Origin: Bacteroidales bacterium
GTDB taxonomy: Bacteria > Bacteroidota > Bacteroidia > Bacteroidales > F082
Length of the DNA: 64,000 nt
Reading direction: 5' to 3'
Assembly (NCBI GenBank): GCA_023229245.1
Contig: JALNZU010000005.1
Location: 62,001-126,000, forward strand
The notes under the pieces were generated by a model. The model made no database searches. It saw nothing but the letters and a program-made list of their open reading frames with translations, and had not been told where the DNA came from. Within the stretch, counting starts at the first letter, position 1; each line of letters begins with the position of its first letter. Positions 46,413-55,399 of the stretch are shown here, in pieces. The position numbers and the translations under genes are program-made.

Positions 46413-47750
46413 ATGAATTACGACGATCGTTTACAACATGTTTCCGTTTTGGGAGCAGCCGGTAAAATGGGAAGCGGAATATTACTGCTGACAGCAATAG
46501 AGATGGCCGACCTGAGCTTAAAACCGGAAAATAAAGGCAAATCTTTTATCTTAAATGCCATTGACCTGAGCGATAGCGGCCTGGCCGGATTGGTGGATTA
46601 TATGCGTGCCCAGATTTTAAAGACAGCCGAAAAGAAAACAATTTGGTTGCGACAGATGTATGCCGACAGAACCGACCTAATCGAAAACTCGGATATAATT
46701 GAAGCATATATTCAGGATGTGATGCGCATTGTTCGCCCGACTACCTCTATGGAAGCAGCCTATAATTCGTTTTTGATCTTTGAAGCAGTAAGTGAAAACA
46801 AAGACCTGAAGGTCAAGATATTAAATCAAATTGATAGAAATAATCCAAAGAAACCATGGTACTTCACCAATACCTCATCAGTGCCTATTAATATCATTGA
46901 AAAAGAAGCTGCCTTAGATGGACGAGTATTAGGATTTCACTTCTACAATCCACCGGCAGTGCAAAAGCTGGTGGAACTGATACTGACCGATAAGAGCCTG
47001 CCGGAGATGAAACAATTTGCTTTGGGTTATGCCAGTGCATTGTGCAAAGTAGTAGTTCCAAGCAACGATATTGCAGGCTTCATTGGTAACGGACACTTTA
47101 TGCGCGATGCATTGTACGGCATTGAGCAGGCACTAAAGCTTAGCAAAGAAATGCCGTTGACTCAGGCAATTTATATAGTTAATAAAGTTAGTCAGGATTA
47201 TCTCTGTCGTCCTATGGGTATCTTTCAGCTGATAGACTATGTGGGCGTGGATGTGGTTCAGTTTATTATGAAGGTGATGAATCCGTTTATGAAAGACGAA
47301 AACCTGCACTCCGAACTGCTTGACCAGATGATGGAGCTTGGAGTGAAAGGCGGGCAATTCTCCAATGGCGCACAAAAAGACGGTATCCTGAAGTATGAAA
47401 GATCAGGACCTATAGCTGTATATGATATGGAAAACAAAAGCTATGTGCCTTTTGACAGCTTTCACACACAAGCCGATTCATGGATGGGAACTATGCCTGA
47501 TGGATTCCAGCCCTGGAGAACGGTGATCCGCATAGGCGATAAGGATACGTACTTCACAAAATGGTTTAATACCGTCAGTCTTGCGAACAATAATGCCTCA
47601 GTGCTTGCTATGGCATATGGCAAAAATTCGGATGCTATCGGCAGGAAACTGGTTTCCGACGGTGTGGCAAATACCGACGAAGACGTAAATACCGTTATGC
47701 TGACCGGATTTTTCCATGCTTTTGGACCTATAAACACCTATTTTGTCTGA
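46413..47750 (+). CDS. 3-Hydroxyacyl-CoA dehydrogenase family protein
   Basis: NAD(P)-dependent dehydrogenase (445 residues) with the nucleotide-binding start VSVLGAAGKMGSGILLLTA. The 3HCDH core follows: FEAVSENKDLKVKIL, FTNTSSVPINIIEK and RVLGFHFYNPPAVQKLVELI, the last including the catalytic His. The C-terminal half (ending NTVMLTGFFHAFGPI) extends past the usual ~290-residue short-chain enzyme and has an insert near residues 40-100. It probably acts on 3-hydroxyacyl-CoA between the adjacent crotonase and thiolase. This long form is a Bacteroidota-like variant in my memory. Confidence 0.88.
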   Translation: MNYDDRLQHVSVLGAAGKMGSGILLLTAIEMADLSLKPENKGKSFILNAIDLSDSGLAGLVDYMRAQILKTAEKKTIWLRQMYADRTDLIENSDIIEAYIQDVMRIVRPTTSMEAAYNSFLIFEAVSENKDLKVKILNQIDRNNPKKPWYFTNTSSVPINIIEKEAALDGRVLGFHFYNPPAVQKLVELILTDKSLPEMKQFALGYASALCKVVVPSNDIAGFIGNGHFMRDALYGIEQALKLSKEMPLTQAIYIVNKVSQDYLCRPMGIFQLIDYVGVDVVQFIMKVMNPFMKDENLHSELLDQMMELGVKGGQFSNGAQKDGILKYERSGPIAVYDMENKSYVPFDSFHTQADSWMGTMPDGFQPWRTVIRIGDKDTYFTKWFNTVSLANNNASVLAMAYGKNSDAIGRKLVSDGVANTDEDVNTVMLTGFFHAFGPINTYFV

Positions 47751-47768
47751 TTTTTAAAAATTGTGATC

Positions 47769-49004
47769 ATGAGAAAAAAGATATATATGGCTGCCGGTGC
47801 CAACACCATTTCGATGGGAACCGGACGTAAAGAGTTTAATCCCAAGAAAGAACGTCCCGGTTTAGAGTATTATATCCGTGAAGCCGGACAGGCAGTTTTG
47901 CGTCAAATAAACGATCCCGAAGCAATAGACGAGGTTGTGATCGGTAACTTCATTGCAGCACGTTTCAACAAGCAGGCTCATTTAGGTGGCTTTGCCGCTA
48001 CCATTCATCCTTCTCTGGAGTTTAAGCCGTCCCATAGTGTGGAAGGTGCCTGCGGATCGGGCGGATTAGCACTGATAGCAGGAATACGATCCATCCTGGC
48101 AGAAACAGCGCAAATAGTTTTAGCAGTAGGCGTGGAAGTGCAAAATACCGTGAAAGCCATCTATGGAGCCGATATTTTAGCCGGTGCAGGATGGTTTCAG
48201 AAAAGAAAAAATGGCCATGCCTACTTCTTCCCCGGACAGTTTTCCGACAGGGCAGGAGCCTATTACGAGAAATATGGATATGACTATGCCCGCAAAGGAA
48301 TGGCACAATGGTTTGTAAACAGCATTGAGAACGCACGACTTGATGAGACCGCACAGGAATTTCACAACAGCACGGCAGATCTAACTGGCTTGTACAACAA
48401 AATGGCGCCAAACGGAAAGAACTTTGTGGACCACCTGAACGTATTGGACTGCTCCAAAGTATCGGATGGCGCATCCGGTATCATCATCGCTTCTGAAGAA
48501 GGATTGGCAAAGTTGGGTATCGCTAAGAAGGATGCAGTGGAGATTATGGGTTATGCACAGCTTACCCGTAATATTACGGAAGACCCTGCCGATCTGACCG
48601 AACTTATTACTATTAAAAAAACAGCTGCTTTGGCCATGCAAAATGCCGGAATCACCATTGATCAGGTTGGGACAGTAGAAACCCACGACTGCTTCAGCAT
48701 AGCAGGACTATTAGCTGTAGAAGCATTGGGGTTAGCCGAAAAGGGCAAAGGAGCCGCTTATGTTGCCGAAGGAAAAACGGCACGAAATGGCGAGATGCCG
48801 ATAAATACTACTGGTGGACTCATCGGATGGGGACACCCCACAGGAGCTACCGGAGTGCATCAGGCAGTAACACTATGGCAACAGCTGACCGGGAAAGCCG
48901 GAAACGCACAAATTCAACTAAAAGAAAACCGACCCTACGGACTTTCTATTAATATGGGTGGTGATGATGTGACAGTAGTTTCTATAGTATATAAAAAAGC
49001 CTGA
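47769..49004 (+). CDS. SCP-x-type thiolase (acetyl-CoA acyltransferase)
   Basis: Condenses two acetyl-CoA or cleaves 3-ketoacyl-CoA. The nucleophilic Cys is in VEGACGSGGLALIAG. HDCFSIAGLLAVEALGLAEKG and GWGHPTGATG supply the other active-site parts. The HDCF motif and the absence of the C-terminal CxGGG motif (here NMGGDD) place it with SCP-x/archaeal-type thiolases rather than with classic ThlA. 411 residues from ATG 47769; a GTG two codons earlier is less likely. It forms an operon with crotonase, dehydrogenase and elbB. Confidence 0.88.
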   Translation: MRKKIYMAAGANTISMGTGRKEFNPKKERPGLEYYIREAGQAVLRQINDPEAIDEVVIGNFIAARFNKQAHLGGFAATIHPSLEFKPSHSVEGACGSGGLALIAGIRSILAETAQIVLAVGVEVQNTVKAIYGADILAGAGWFQKRKNGHAYFFPGQFSDRAGAYYEKYGYDYARKGMAQWFVNSIENARLDETAQEFHNSTADLTGLYNKMAPNGKNFVDHLNVLDCSKVSDGASGIIIASEEGLAKLGIAKKDAVEIMGYAQLTRNITEDPADLTELITIKKTAALAMQNAGITIDQVGTVETHDCFSIAGLLAVEALGLAEKGKGAAYVAEGKTARNGEMPINTTGGLIGWGHPTGATGVHQAVTLWQQLTGKAGNAQIQLKENRPYGLSINMGGDDVTVVSIVYKKA

Positions 49005-49055
49005 TAATCAATAATTCAGATAAATTAAATTATAAATTAAGTTAACACAATAGAT

Positions 49056-49718
49056 ATGAAAAAATTTGCAGTTGTATTGGCAGGAAGCGGTGTGTACGAC
49101 GGAGCTGAGATTCATGAGGCTACCCTGGCAATGCTGGCTATCGATCAGGCCGGCGCAAGCTATCAATGCTTTGCACCCGATATACCACAGCACCATGTTA
49201 TAAATCATCTGACGGGCGAAGAGATGCCCGAAAGCCGTAATGTACTTATCGAAGCGGCACGTATTGCTCGTGGCAACATCAAAGACCTGGCTGAGTTTAA
49301 GGCCGACGACTATGATGTGCTACTTTTCCCTGGAGGTTTTGGAGCGGCAAAGAATCTCTCTACCGTAGCATTTGATGGACCAAACGCTACTGTAAACCCT
49401 GAAGTAGAAGCCGCAGTGAAAGCGATGCATGCGCAAAAGAAACCAATTGCAGCCATGTGTATCTCACCCGTATTTGTGGCAAAGATCCTTCAGGATGTTA
49501 CCGTGACTATAGGATCAGACCAGGATACCATAGACACTATTGAAGCAATTGGAGCTACACACTCCTTAACCGATCATGGCGATGTGGTATTTGATGAAGA
49601 GCATTTGGTGTTTACCACTCCATGCTATATGTTACAGGCACAGATATCCGATATATGGGATGGAGCTTCAAACATAGTTGACTCAATCATGGAGTTCCTT
49701 GCTGAGAATGAGAACTAG
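49056..49718 (+). CDS. elbB: ElbB-type DJ-1/PfpI family protein (isoprenoid-linked glyoxalase)
   Basis: Class I glutamine-amidotransferase-like protein of the DJ-1/ThiJ/PfpI superfamily, 220 residues. The start KFAVVLAGSGVYDGAEIHEA, the DIPQHHVINHLTGEEM block and the Cys elbow KKPIAAMCISPVFVAKIL match ElbB, which has glyoxalase activity in E. coli. It may detoxify methylglyoxal-like by-products. It is the last gene of the fatty-acid operon (51-bp gap), followed by a terminator. Confidence 0.9.
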   Translation: MKKFAVVLAGSGVYDGAEIHEATLAMLAIDQAGASYQCFAPDIPQHHVINHLTGEEMPESRNVLIEAARIARGNIKDLAEFKADDYDVLLFPGGFGAAKNLSTVAFDGPNATVNPEVEAAVKAMHAQKKPIAAMCISPVFVAKILQDVTVTIGSDQDTIDTIEAIGATHSLTDHGDVVFDEEHLVFTTPCYMLQAQISDIWDGASNIVDSIMEFLAENEN

Positions 49719-49755
49719 GCTGAATTAATTCACGCCTTACAGACAAAAAAGGATG

Positions 49756-49798
49756 GGTGATCTTTAAGGTAGATCGCTTATCTTTTTTTATTTAGGTG
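49756..49798 (+). terminator. Terminator after elbB
   Basis: GTGATCT pairs with AGATCGC (7-bp stem with one T-G wobble) around a short loop, followed by TTATCTTTTTTTATTT. It lies about 40 bp after the elbB stop codon. Confidence 0.65.
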
Positions 49799-50275
49799 GT
49801 TGAGCATTCAATTGAGCTGGTTTTGAAAAATCGGTAGATAATTAATTTTATTTAAATATTGTACTATGATGGATAATCTGGTGCATAAAGCCTTAACCAG
49901 AATTTGAAAAGCCAACTATTTCAACTCTTTACTTTTCTCAAATCAGCCATTCCAGTAAATAGTGATTCTTTTGGGAAAAAAGGAAACAAGAAAATTTTGA
50001 TCTTCTGATCCTTTTGAGAGATTTTTCAGAAAAAGAACAGATTAGTCATCCCAAAGCAAGATATACATAAGCAGCCTATCAAGTCTGTTTAAAAATTCCA
50101 GATTTGGTCAACCCTTATAAAAGTTCTAATAAATTCTTTGATTTTTTATGCATGTTAGCCTAACCTATCTCAAGTTGATCTATGGTTGTATAAGTGATGT
50201 GAAGTCTTAACGAACTCCTTTTCAGTAGAAAACGTAAGTGTTGAAAAAAAATCAACTAAACAGGTGATTAAAATA

Positions 50276-50308
50276 TTTGATTGAATCCAAAAGTTTTTAG
50301 TACCTTTG
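50276..50308 (+). promoter_or_regulatory. Complete Bacteroidota promoter of tetR
   Basis: TTTG (50276-50279) and TACCTTTG (50301-50308) are separated by 21 bp, a good match to both the -33 and -7 elements. This is the best promoter in the window. GTTGA-N7-TCAAC (50240-50256) lies just upstream and could be an operator. The ATG is at 50332. Confidence 0.65.
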
Positions 50309-50331
50309 CGCTGTAAACAAATTTTAACGCA

Positions 50332-50952
50332 ATGGACAATAAAAAAGTTGATGTTACAACCGAAGAAAAAATAAAAGAAGCTGCCAGAACCATATTTCAC
50401 CGAAAGGGCTATGCAGCCACGAGGACAAGGGATATTGCCGAAGAAGCAAATATTAATCTGGCACTGCTTAATTACTATTTCCGCAGCAAGAAAAAGTTAT
50501 TTGATATTATAATGCTTGAAACTGTTTCCGAATTTTTTCAAAGTATGATACCGGTTCTGAATGATGAAAACAGTAGTTTAGATCAGAAAGTGAAGCTTAT
50601 TACATCCAATTACATTGGCTTTATTACAGAAGGACCCAATCTTCCCATTTTTATGTTGAGTGAGATACGTTACAATGTGGATGGATTATTGGAAAAATTG
50701 CCAATTAAGCCATTAGTAATGAACTCTATTTTTCTTAAGCAGTATCAGGAAGCCGTCACAAAAGGGAAAATAGCAGAACCTAATCCTTTACAATTCTTAA
50801 TAAACTTATTGAGCTTGATTATTTTCCCGTTTATTGCCAAGCCTTTATTGCAAGAAGTTGGTGAAGTTGATGATACACAATTTGACACGATGATGCAGGA
50901 GCGTAGAGAACTAATACCTGTTTGGGTAAAAGCGATGATAAGAACCGAATAA
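50332..50952 (+). CDS. TetR/AcrR-family regulator of the efflux operon
   Basis: 206-residue repressor-type protein. The N-terminal HTH (about 10-60) reads EKIKEAARTIFHRKGYAATR, then the recognition helix TRDIAEEANINLALLNYYF with the typical YF end. The C-terminal part is a divergent ligand-binding helical domain. It stands at the head of the TolC/HlyD/ABC operon (55 bp to tolC), the same arrangement as E. coli cecR (ybiH) before ybhGFSR. It probably represses the operon and itself. Confidence 0.88.
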   Translation: MDNKKVDVTTEEKIKEAARTIFHRKGYAATRTRDIAEEANINLALLNYYFRSKKKLFDIIMLETVSEFFQSMIPVLNDENSSLDQKVKLITSNYIGFITEGPNLPIFMLSEIRYNVDGLLEKLPIKPLVMNSIFLKQYQEAVTKGKIAEPNPLQFLINLLSLIIFPFIAKPLLQEVGEVDDTQFDTMMQERRELIPVWVKAMIRTE

Positions 50953-51007
50953 TTTTTTTAACTATAAGTTAATCAAATGATTAATTTAAACGATTAAATA
51001 AAAATAT

Positions 51008-52309
51008 ATGAGTAGGGTTAAAAGACAAAAACTGAATCTGTGGATGACAGGTATTCTGCTATTGTCAGGCACTGCTTTAATTGCGCAAAATAATGGGTTA
51101 CTTTCTATTGATAGTTGTTATGTGTTGGCAGAATACAATTATCCGCTAATCAAACAATATGCGCTATTGGATCAGAGCCGCGACTATAATCTGTTAAATG
51201 CCGCACGTGCCTGGCTGCCTCAAATAGCACTCAACGCCAAGGCAACTTACCAGTCAGATGTAACGAAAATCCCGATTGATTTTTCGCAACTTCCCTTGCC
51301 CGGCTTGGATATACCCGAATTAAGTAAAGACCAGTACGGTATTACGCTCGATATTTCACAGACAGTGTGGGACGGTGGTACAACAAAAGCACGCAGCGAG
51401 CAGATCAAAGCACAATCATTGGTTGAAAACGAAGAGTTGAAAGTGAATTTATATGCAGTAAAAGAACGTATAAACCAATTGTTTTTCGGGGTTTTGCTGT
51501 TCGATGCCCTGTTAGAGCAAAATCGTATTTTTCAAAATGAATTGCAGCAAAGTTTTGTGCGTGTAAAATCGCTTATTCACGGAGGCCTGGCCAATCAGAG
51601 CGATCTGGATGTTGTGCGCGTTGAGCAATTGAAAGCGAAACAGACTGCAACACAGATTTCACATAACCGAAAAGCCTATTTAACCATGCTTTATGCTTTT
51701 ATCGGCAAACAAGCAGATGAGCAGGTTGAGTTGCAAAAACCGCTTATTCAATCTACAATGCCGGAAGAGAACTTGCGTCCTGAGCTTTCACTTTTCGATA
51801 GCAGGGTGGCGTTTTTTAATGCGCATAACCGCGAAATAAAAGCTGATTTAATGCCCAAGTTCGGACTGTTTGTTACCAGCGGATATGGGAATCCGGGGTT
51901 GAATATGTTGAAAGATGGCTTCACTTCCTACTACATCGGCGGAGTGCGTATGTCGTGGAATATAAGCAGCTTTTACACTTTTAAAAATCGCACAAACCAA
52001 CTCAACACACAACGGAACATGCTTGCGGTGCAACGCGAAACATTTCTTTTTAACACCAACTTGCAGTCAGCAGCTAAGCAAAATGAGATTGAAAAGTACC
52101 ACGAACTGCTTGCAGATGATGATGAGATTATCGCATTGCGACAATCAGTAAAACGTGCCACAGAGGCAAAAATGAATAACGGAACGGCTAATATTACCGA
52201 TCTGATTCGCGAAACCAACGCCGAAGCTTTGGCTAAGCAGGATAAAATTTTGCACGAATTAGAGCTGTTACAAGCTATTTATAATTTGAAATACATAATC
52301 AATAATTAA
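51008..52309 (+). CDS. TolC-family outer-membrane efflux protein
   Basis: 433 residues with signal peptide (ends ALIAQNN). Two repeats of the OEP helical-barrel fold are visible, beginning DSCYVLAEYNYPLIKQYALL and ending with a long coiled coil (EKYHELLADDDEIIALRQSV). It provides the outer-membrane duct for the following adaptor and ABC transporter. It follows tetR by 55 bp and precedes hlyD by 12 bp. Confidence 0.9.
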   Translation: MSRVKRQKLNLWMTGILLLSGTALIAQNNGLLSIDSCYVLAEYNYPLIKQYALLDQSRDYNLLNAARAWLPQIALNAKATYQSDVTKIPIDFSQLPLPGLDIPELSKDQYGITLDISQTVWDGGTTKARSEQIKAQSLVENEELKVNLYAVKERINQLFFGVLLFDALLEQNRIFQNELQQSFVRVKSLIHGGLANQSDLDVVRVEQLKAKQTATQISHNRKAYLTMLYAFIGKQADEQVELQKPLIQSTMPEENLRPELSLFDSRVAFFNAHNREIKADLMPKFGLFVTSGYGNPGLNMLKDGFTSYYIGGVRMSWNISSFYTFKNRTNQLNTQRNMLAVQRETFLFNTNLQSAAKQNEIEKYHELLADDDEIIALRQSVKRATEAKMNNGTANITDLIRETNAEALAKQDKILHELELLQAIYNLKYIINN

Positions 52310-52321
52310 AAGTAGAAAGAG

Positions 52322-53233
52322 ATGAAGGCTTCAATTTTTAACACCAAATATATGCAATTCCTTCTAATAATCTTGCTGTTCACTGCCTGCAACAACAAGA
52401 ACAGCAGGTATGATGCAAGCGGTGTTTTTGAAACTACTGAAATTGTGGTTTCGGCAAAAGCTAACGGTGAAATTTTGTACTTCGACCTGATGGAAGGACA
52501 GGAAGTTAAGCTGGGACAATCCTTGGGACTGATTGATACCACACAGCTCTACTGGCGAAAAGTGCAGCTTCAATCGAGCCTGAAAGCGATGGATAGCCGT
52601 CAGGTAAATGTAGCCGTGCAGGTGGCGGTGTTGCAAGAGCAATTGACCGCAGCCCATCGCGAAAAGGAGCGTTTCACTCAGTTAATCAAGGAAAACGCCG
52701 CCAATCAAAAGCAGTTGGATGATATCAACGCACAAATTGCTACGCTTGAAAAGCAAATTGCGGCCCAGACAGAAACGCTGAAAAACAGCAACAGCAGCCT
52801 GATCAACGAACAGCAATCGCTTTTGGCACAAATGGCGCAGATTGAGGATCAACTGAAAAATGCGGTGATTAAAAGTCCGGCAACAGCCACCGTGCTGGGG
52901 AAATATGCAGAAGCTGGCGAACTTGCTGTTCAGGGAAAAGCACTGTTTAAGCTGGCCGATATGGAAAATATGTTTTTGCGCGCCTACATCACGGCCAGTC
53001 AATTGATCGAACTGAAAATCGGACAAGCAGTAAAGGTATTTTCCGATATGGGAAAATCAGATCACCGGGAATACGAAGGCACCGTAAGCTGGATATCCGA
53101 CAAAGCCGAATTTACACCCAAAACCATTCAAACCCGTGATGAACGAGCTAACCTGGTTTATATGGTAAAAATTGCCGTGAAAAATGACGGATATATTAAA
53201 AAAGGAATGTACGGAGAGGTTTTATTTAATTGA
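52322..53233 (+). CDS. HlyD-family adaptor (membrane fusion lipoprotein)
   Basis: 303 residues. The signal sequence ends in lipobox FTAC (Cys near residue 21), so it should be a lipid-anchored periplasmic adaptor. The order is: biotinyl-lipoyl half (GEILYFDLMEGQEVKLGQSL), a long alpha-hairpin coiled coil (about 75-175), second lipoyl half (IKSPATATVLGKYAEAGELA) and beta-barrel (YITASQLIELKIGQAVKV). Equivalent to YbhG. Its stop codon TGA lies in the first unit of heptamer array A. Confidence 0.9.
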   Translation: MKASIFNTKYMQFLLIILLFTACNNKNSRYDASGVFETTEIVVSAKANGEILYFDLMEGQEVKLGQSLGLIDTTQLYWRKVQLQSSLKAMDSRQVNVAVQVAVLQEQLTAAHREKERFTQLIKENAANQKQLDDINAQIATLEKQIAAQTETLKNSNSSLINEQQSLLAQMAQIEDQLKNAVIKSPATATVLGKYAEAGELAVQGKALFKLADMENMFLRAYITASQLIELKIGQAVKVFSDMGKSDHREYEGTVSWISDKAEFTPKTIQTRDERANLVYMVKIAVKNDGYIKKGMYGEVLFN

Positions 53234-53330
53234 CAATGGACAATGGACAATGGACAATGGACAATGGACAATTGACAATTGACAATGGACAATTAACAAT
53301 GGACAATGGATAATTGACAATGGATAATTT
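53226..53330. repeat. Heptamer array A (14 units)
   Basis: A TTAATTG unit (53226-53232), which overlaps the hlyD stop codon, is followed by 14 consecutive 7-bp units at 53233-53330: five ACAATGG, two ACAATTG, then ACAATGG, ACAATTA, ACAATGG twice, ATAATTG, ACAATGG and ATAATTT. Register is never broken. The next ~40 bp contain motifs in the opposite orientation (TGTCAATTATCAACTGTC). It separates hlyD from the first ATPase gene. Confidence 0.95.
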
Positions 53331-53375
53331 AACATGTCAATTATCAACTGTCAGTTAATCAACTATTAATTAAGA

Positions 53376-54251
53376 ATGATTCAAGCAAATAACATAAGTT
53401 TAAATTACGGCGGGGTTTCTGCTTTGAAAGATATCTCTTTTCAGGTGGAACGTGGTGAAATATTTGGCTTGATTGGTCCCGATGGTGCAGGAAAAACAAC
53501 GTTGTTCCGCATTCTGACTACGCTATTGCTTGCCGATAGCGGTACGGCAATAGTAGACGGATTGGATGTGGTACGCGATTACAAGGTAATCCGCACCAGA
53601 GTTGGCTATATGCCAGGCAGGTTTTCGCTTTATCAGGATTTAACGGTAGAAGAGAATCTAAGCTTTTTCGCAACAGTTTTTGGAACAACTATCGAAGAAA
53701 ACTACCACCTGATTAAGGATATTTACCAGCAAATTGAGCCCTTCAAGAATCGTCGGGCAGGCAAACTTTCGGGTGGAATGAAGCAAAAATTAGCGCTGAG
53801 CTGTGCCCTGATTCACAAGCCGGCAGTACTCTTTTTAGATGAACCCACCACCGGTGTTGACCCGGTAAGCCGTAAAGAGTTTTGGGAAATGTTGAAGCGA
53901 TTAAAACTGCAAGGCATCACTATTCTCGTTTCCACGCCCTATATGGATGAGGCATCACTTTGCGACCGCATTGCGTTTATTCAAAAGGGCAAGATTCTCA
54001 CAATCGATCCGCCGGAAAAGATTATTGCTGATTTTCCATACAAAGTGTTTGCAGTGGAAGCGGATAATAATTATAAGATTCTGAAACAACTTCGCCAAAG
54101 CGAAAGTGTGCGTTCGGTTTTTAGTTTTGGTGATTCATTGCACGTGGTTTTTAAGGATGTTTCGAAAATCGAAAAGGAACAAATCAATGCAGAATTAAAG
54201 GAAATTGCACCAACAATTGAGGATTGTTTTATGGCACTAGCTAATAATTGA
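53376..54251 (+). CDS. ABC transporter ATP-binding protein, first of two (YbhF N-half-like)
   Basis: 291-residue ATPase of the ABC-2/drug-export group. Walker A GPDGAGKTT is at about 34-42, Q-loop region near 84, signature LSGGMKQ at 131-137 and Walker B VLFLDEPTTGVDP at 151-163. The GPDGAGK form and an extra C-terminal ~70 residues match the N-terminal half of E. coli YbhF. Its stop codon TGA lies in the first unit of array B. Confidence 0.92.
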   Translation: MIQANNISLNYGGVSALKDISFQVERGEIFGLIGPDGAGKTTLFRILTTLLLADSGTAIVDGLDVVRDYKVIRTRVGYMPGRFSLYQDLTVEENLSFFATVFGTTIEENYHLIKDIYQQIEPFKNRRAGKLSGGMKQKLALSCALIHKPAVLFLDEPTTGVDPVSRKEFWEMLKRLKLQGITILVSTPYMDEASLCDRIAFIQKGKILTIDPPEKIIADFPYKVFAVEADNNYKILKQLRQSESVRSVFSFGDSLHVVFKDVSKIEKEQINAELKEIAPTIEDCFMALANN

Positions 54252-54474
54252 CAATGGACAATTGACAATGGATAGTGGACAATGGACAATGGATAATGGA
54301 TAGTGGAGAATTGATAATGGATAATGGATAGTGGACAATTGATAATGGATAATGGATAGTGGACAATTGATAATGGATAATGGATAGTGGACAATTGATA
54401 ATGGATAATGGACAGTGGATAATGGACAATTGACAATGGACAATTGACAATGAGTAATGGACAGTGGATAATAA
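54244..54474. repeat. Heptamer array B (33 units with 28-bp higher-order repeat)
   Basis: Thirty-three consecutive 7-bp units without any register shift. Inside, a 28-bp pattern of four heptamers (ATAGTGG, ACAATTG, ATAATGG, ATAATGG) occurs four times in a row at 54300-54411, the first copy with one change (AGAATTG). It starts on the last codons and stop of the first ATPase and ends 18 bp before the preferred start of the second. It is open in minus-strand frames but rich in TAA/TGA on the plus strand. Confidence 0.96.
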
Positions 54475-54491
54475 AAAAAAGAAATAAAGAC

Positions 54492-55286
54492 ATGGAAAAT
54501 GAGCAGTTTAATAAAAACAAAGAGGTGTTAATTGTTAATTCAGACTTGTCGATTATAAAAGTTAATAATCTGACAAAATCTTTCGGCAATTTCACAGCTG
54601 TTAATGCTATCAGTTTTGAGGTTTCCAAAGGTGAGATATTTGGTTTTCTGGGTGCGAATGGTGCCGGAAAAACCACCGCTATGCGGATGCTTTGCGGGTT
54701 GAGCAAACCCACTTCGGGGCGTGGAACGGTAGCCGGCTTCGATATTGAAAAACAACCCGAGCAGGTGAAGAAAAACATCGGGTATATGAGTCAGAAGTTT
54801 GCGCTTTACGATGATTTGAAAGTGTGGGAAAATCTGCGACTTTTTGGCGGAATATATGGTATGAAATCGGATGAAATAGAGGATAAAACAAACTTAATTC
54901 TACATGATCTGGGCTTTGAAAATGAACGAAATACGTTGGTAAAATCACTGCCTTTGGGCTGGAAACAAAAATTAGCTTTTTCGGTTTCCATATTTCACGA
55001 ACCAAAAATTGTCTTTCTCGACGAACCCACTGGTGGTGTGGATCCTGCCGCACGACGGCAATTTTGGGAACTGATATACGCTGCAGCAGAAAGTGGCATA
55101 ACCGCTTTTGTTACAACGCACTATATGGACGAAGCAGAATATTGCGACCGGGTTTCAATTATGGTTGATGGTAAAATTGTGGTATTAGACACCCCAAAAA
55201 GCCTGAAAACGAAGTTCAACGCAGCAAATATGGACGAGGTGTTTCAACAACTTGCGCGAAAAGCAAAACGAGTTGAGGATGGATAA
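54492..55286 (+). CDS. ABC transporter ATP-binding protein, second of two (YbhF C-half-like)
   Basis: 264 residues from ATG 54492. Walker A GANGAGKTT at about 54-62, Walker B IVFLDEPTGGVDP near 173-185. The signature is the degenerate SLPLGWKQK near 152-160 in place of LSGGQ, as I recall for the second ATPase half of YbhF-type proteins. I reject an upstream ATG at 54444 because it would take the first residues from repeat array B. The stop codon TAA lies in the first unit of array C. Confidence 0.9.
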   Translation: MENEQFNKNKEVLIVNSDLSIIKVNNLTKSFGNFTAVNAISFEVSKGEIFGFLGANGAGKTTAMRMLCGLSKPTSGRGTVAGFDIEKQPEQVKKNIGYMSQKFALYDDLKVWENLRLFGGIYGMKSDEIEDKTNLILHDLGFENERNTLVKSLPLGWKQKLAFSVSIFHEPKIVFLDEPTGGVDPAARRQFWELIYAAAESGITAFVTTHYMDEAEYCDRVSIMVDGKIVVLDTPKSLKTKFNAANMDEVFQQLARKAKRVEDG

Positions 55287-55359
55287 TTGATAATTGACAA
55301 TGGACAATTGACAATGGATAATGGACAATTGACAATGGATAATTGACAATGGATAATGA
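55283..55359. repeat. Heptamer array C (11 units)
   Basis: Eleven 7-bp units: ATAATTG twice, ACAATGG, ACAATTG, ACAATGG, ATAATGG, ACAATTG, ACAATGG, ATAATTG, ACAATGG, ATAATGA. It starts on the stop codon of the second ATPase gene and ends 40 bp before the four-helix-bundle gene. Confidence 0.94.
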
Positions 55360-55399
55360 AGAATATAAGAAAAGTAATGTTTAAAAAAAAATTAATGAC

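Larger units (their letters stand above)
49719..50331. other. Long intergenic region
   Basis: About 610 bp. It contains the elbB terminator and the tetR promoter and possible operator, described separately. The stretch 49900-50160 has partly open but stop-interrupted frames without recognisable similarity and could be a decayed gene. No RNA gene or repeat was recognised. Confidence 0.45.

Noticed and set aside
49900..50160. Decayed gene or IS remnant before tetR
   Set aside because: Frames are partly open but interrupted, and I could not recognise any family.
50332..50343. tetR start (ATGGACAAT) resembles the heptamer unit
   Set aside because: Only one partial unit is present and it encodes normal TetR N-terminal residues; probably chance.
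54444..54491. Earlier ATG start for the second ATPase
   Set aside because: It would place the repeat array in the protein. ATG at 54492 gives the normal N-terminus of the family.
54071..54778. Open minus-strand frames of 68-235 codons through array B, with a seven-residue periodic peptide (HYPLSIV-like)
   Set aside because: The periodicity comes from the 7-bp DNA repeat (21-bp codon period). The longest frame also crosses two ATPase genes on the other strand.
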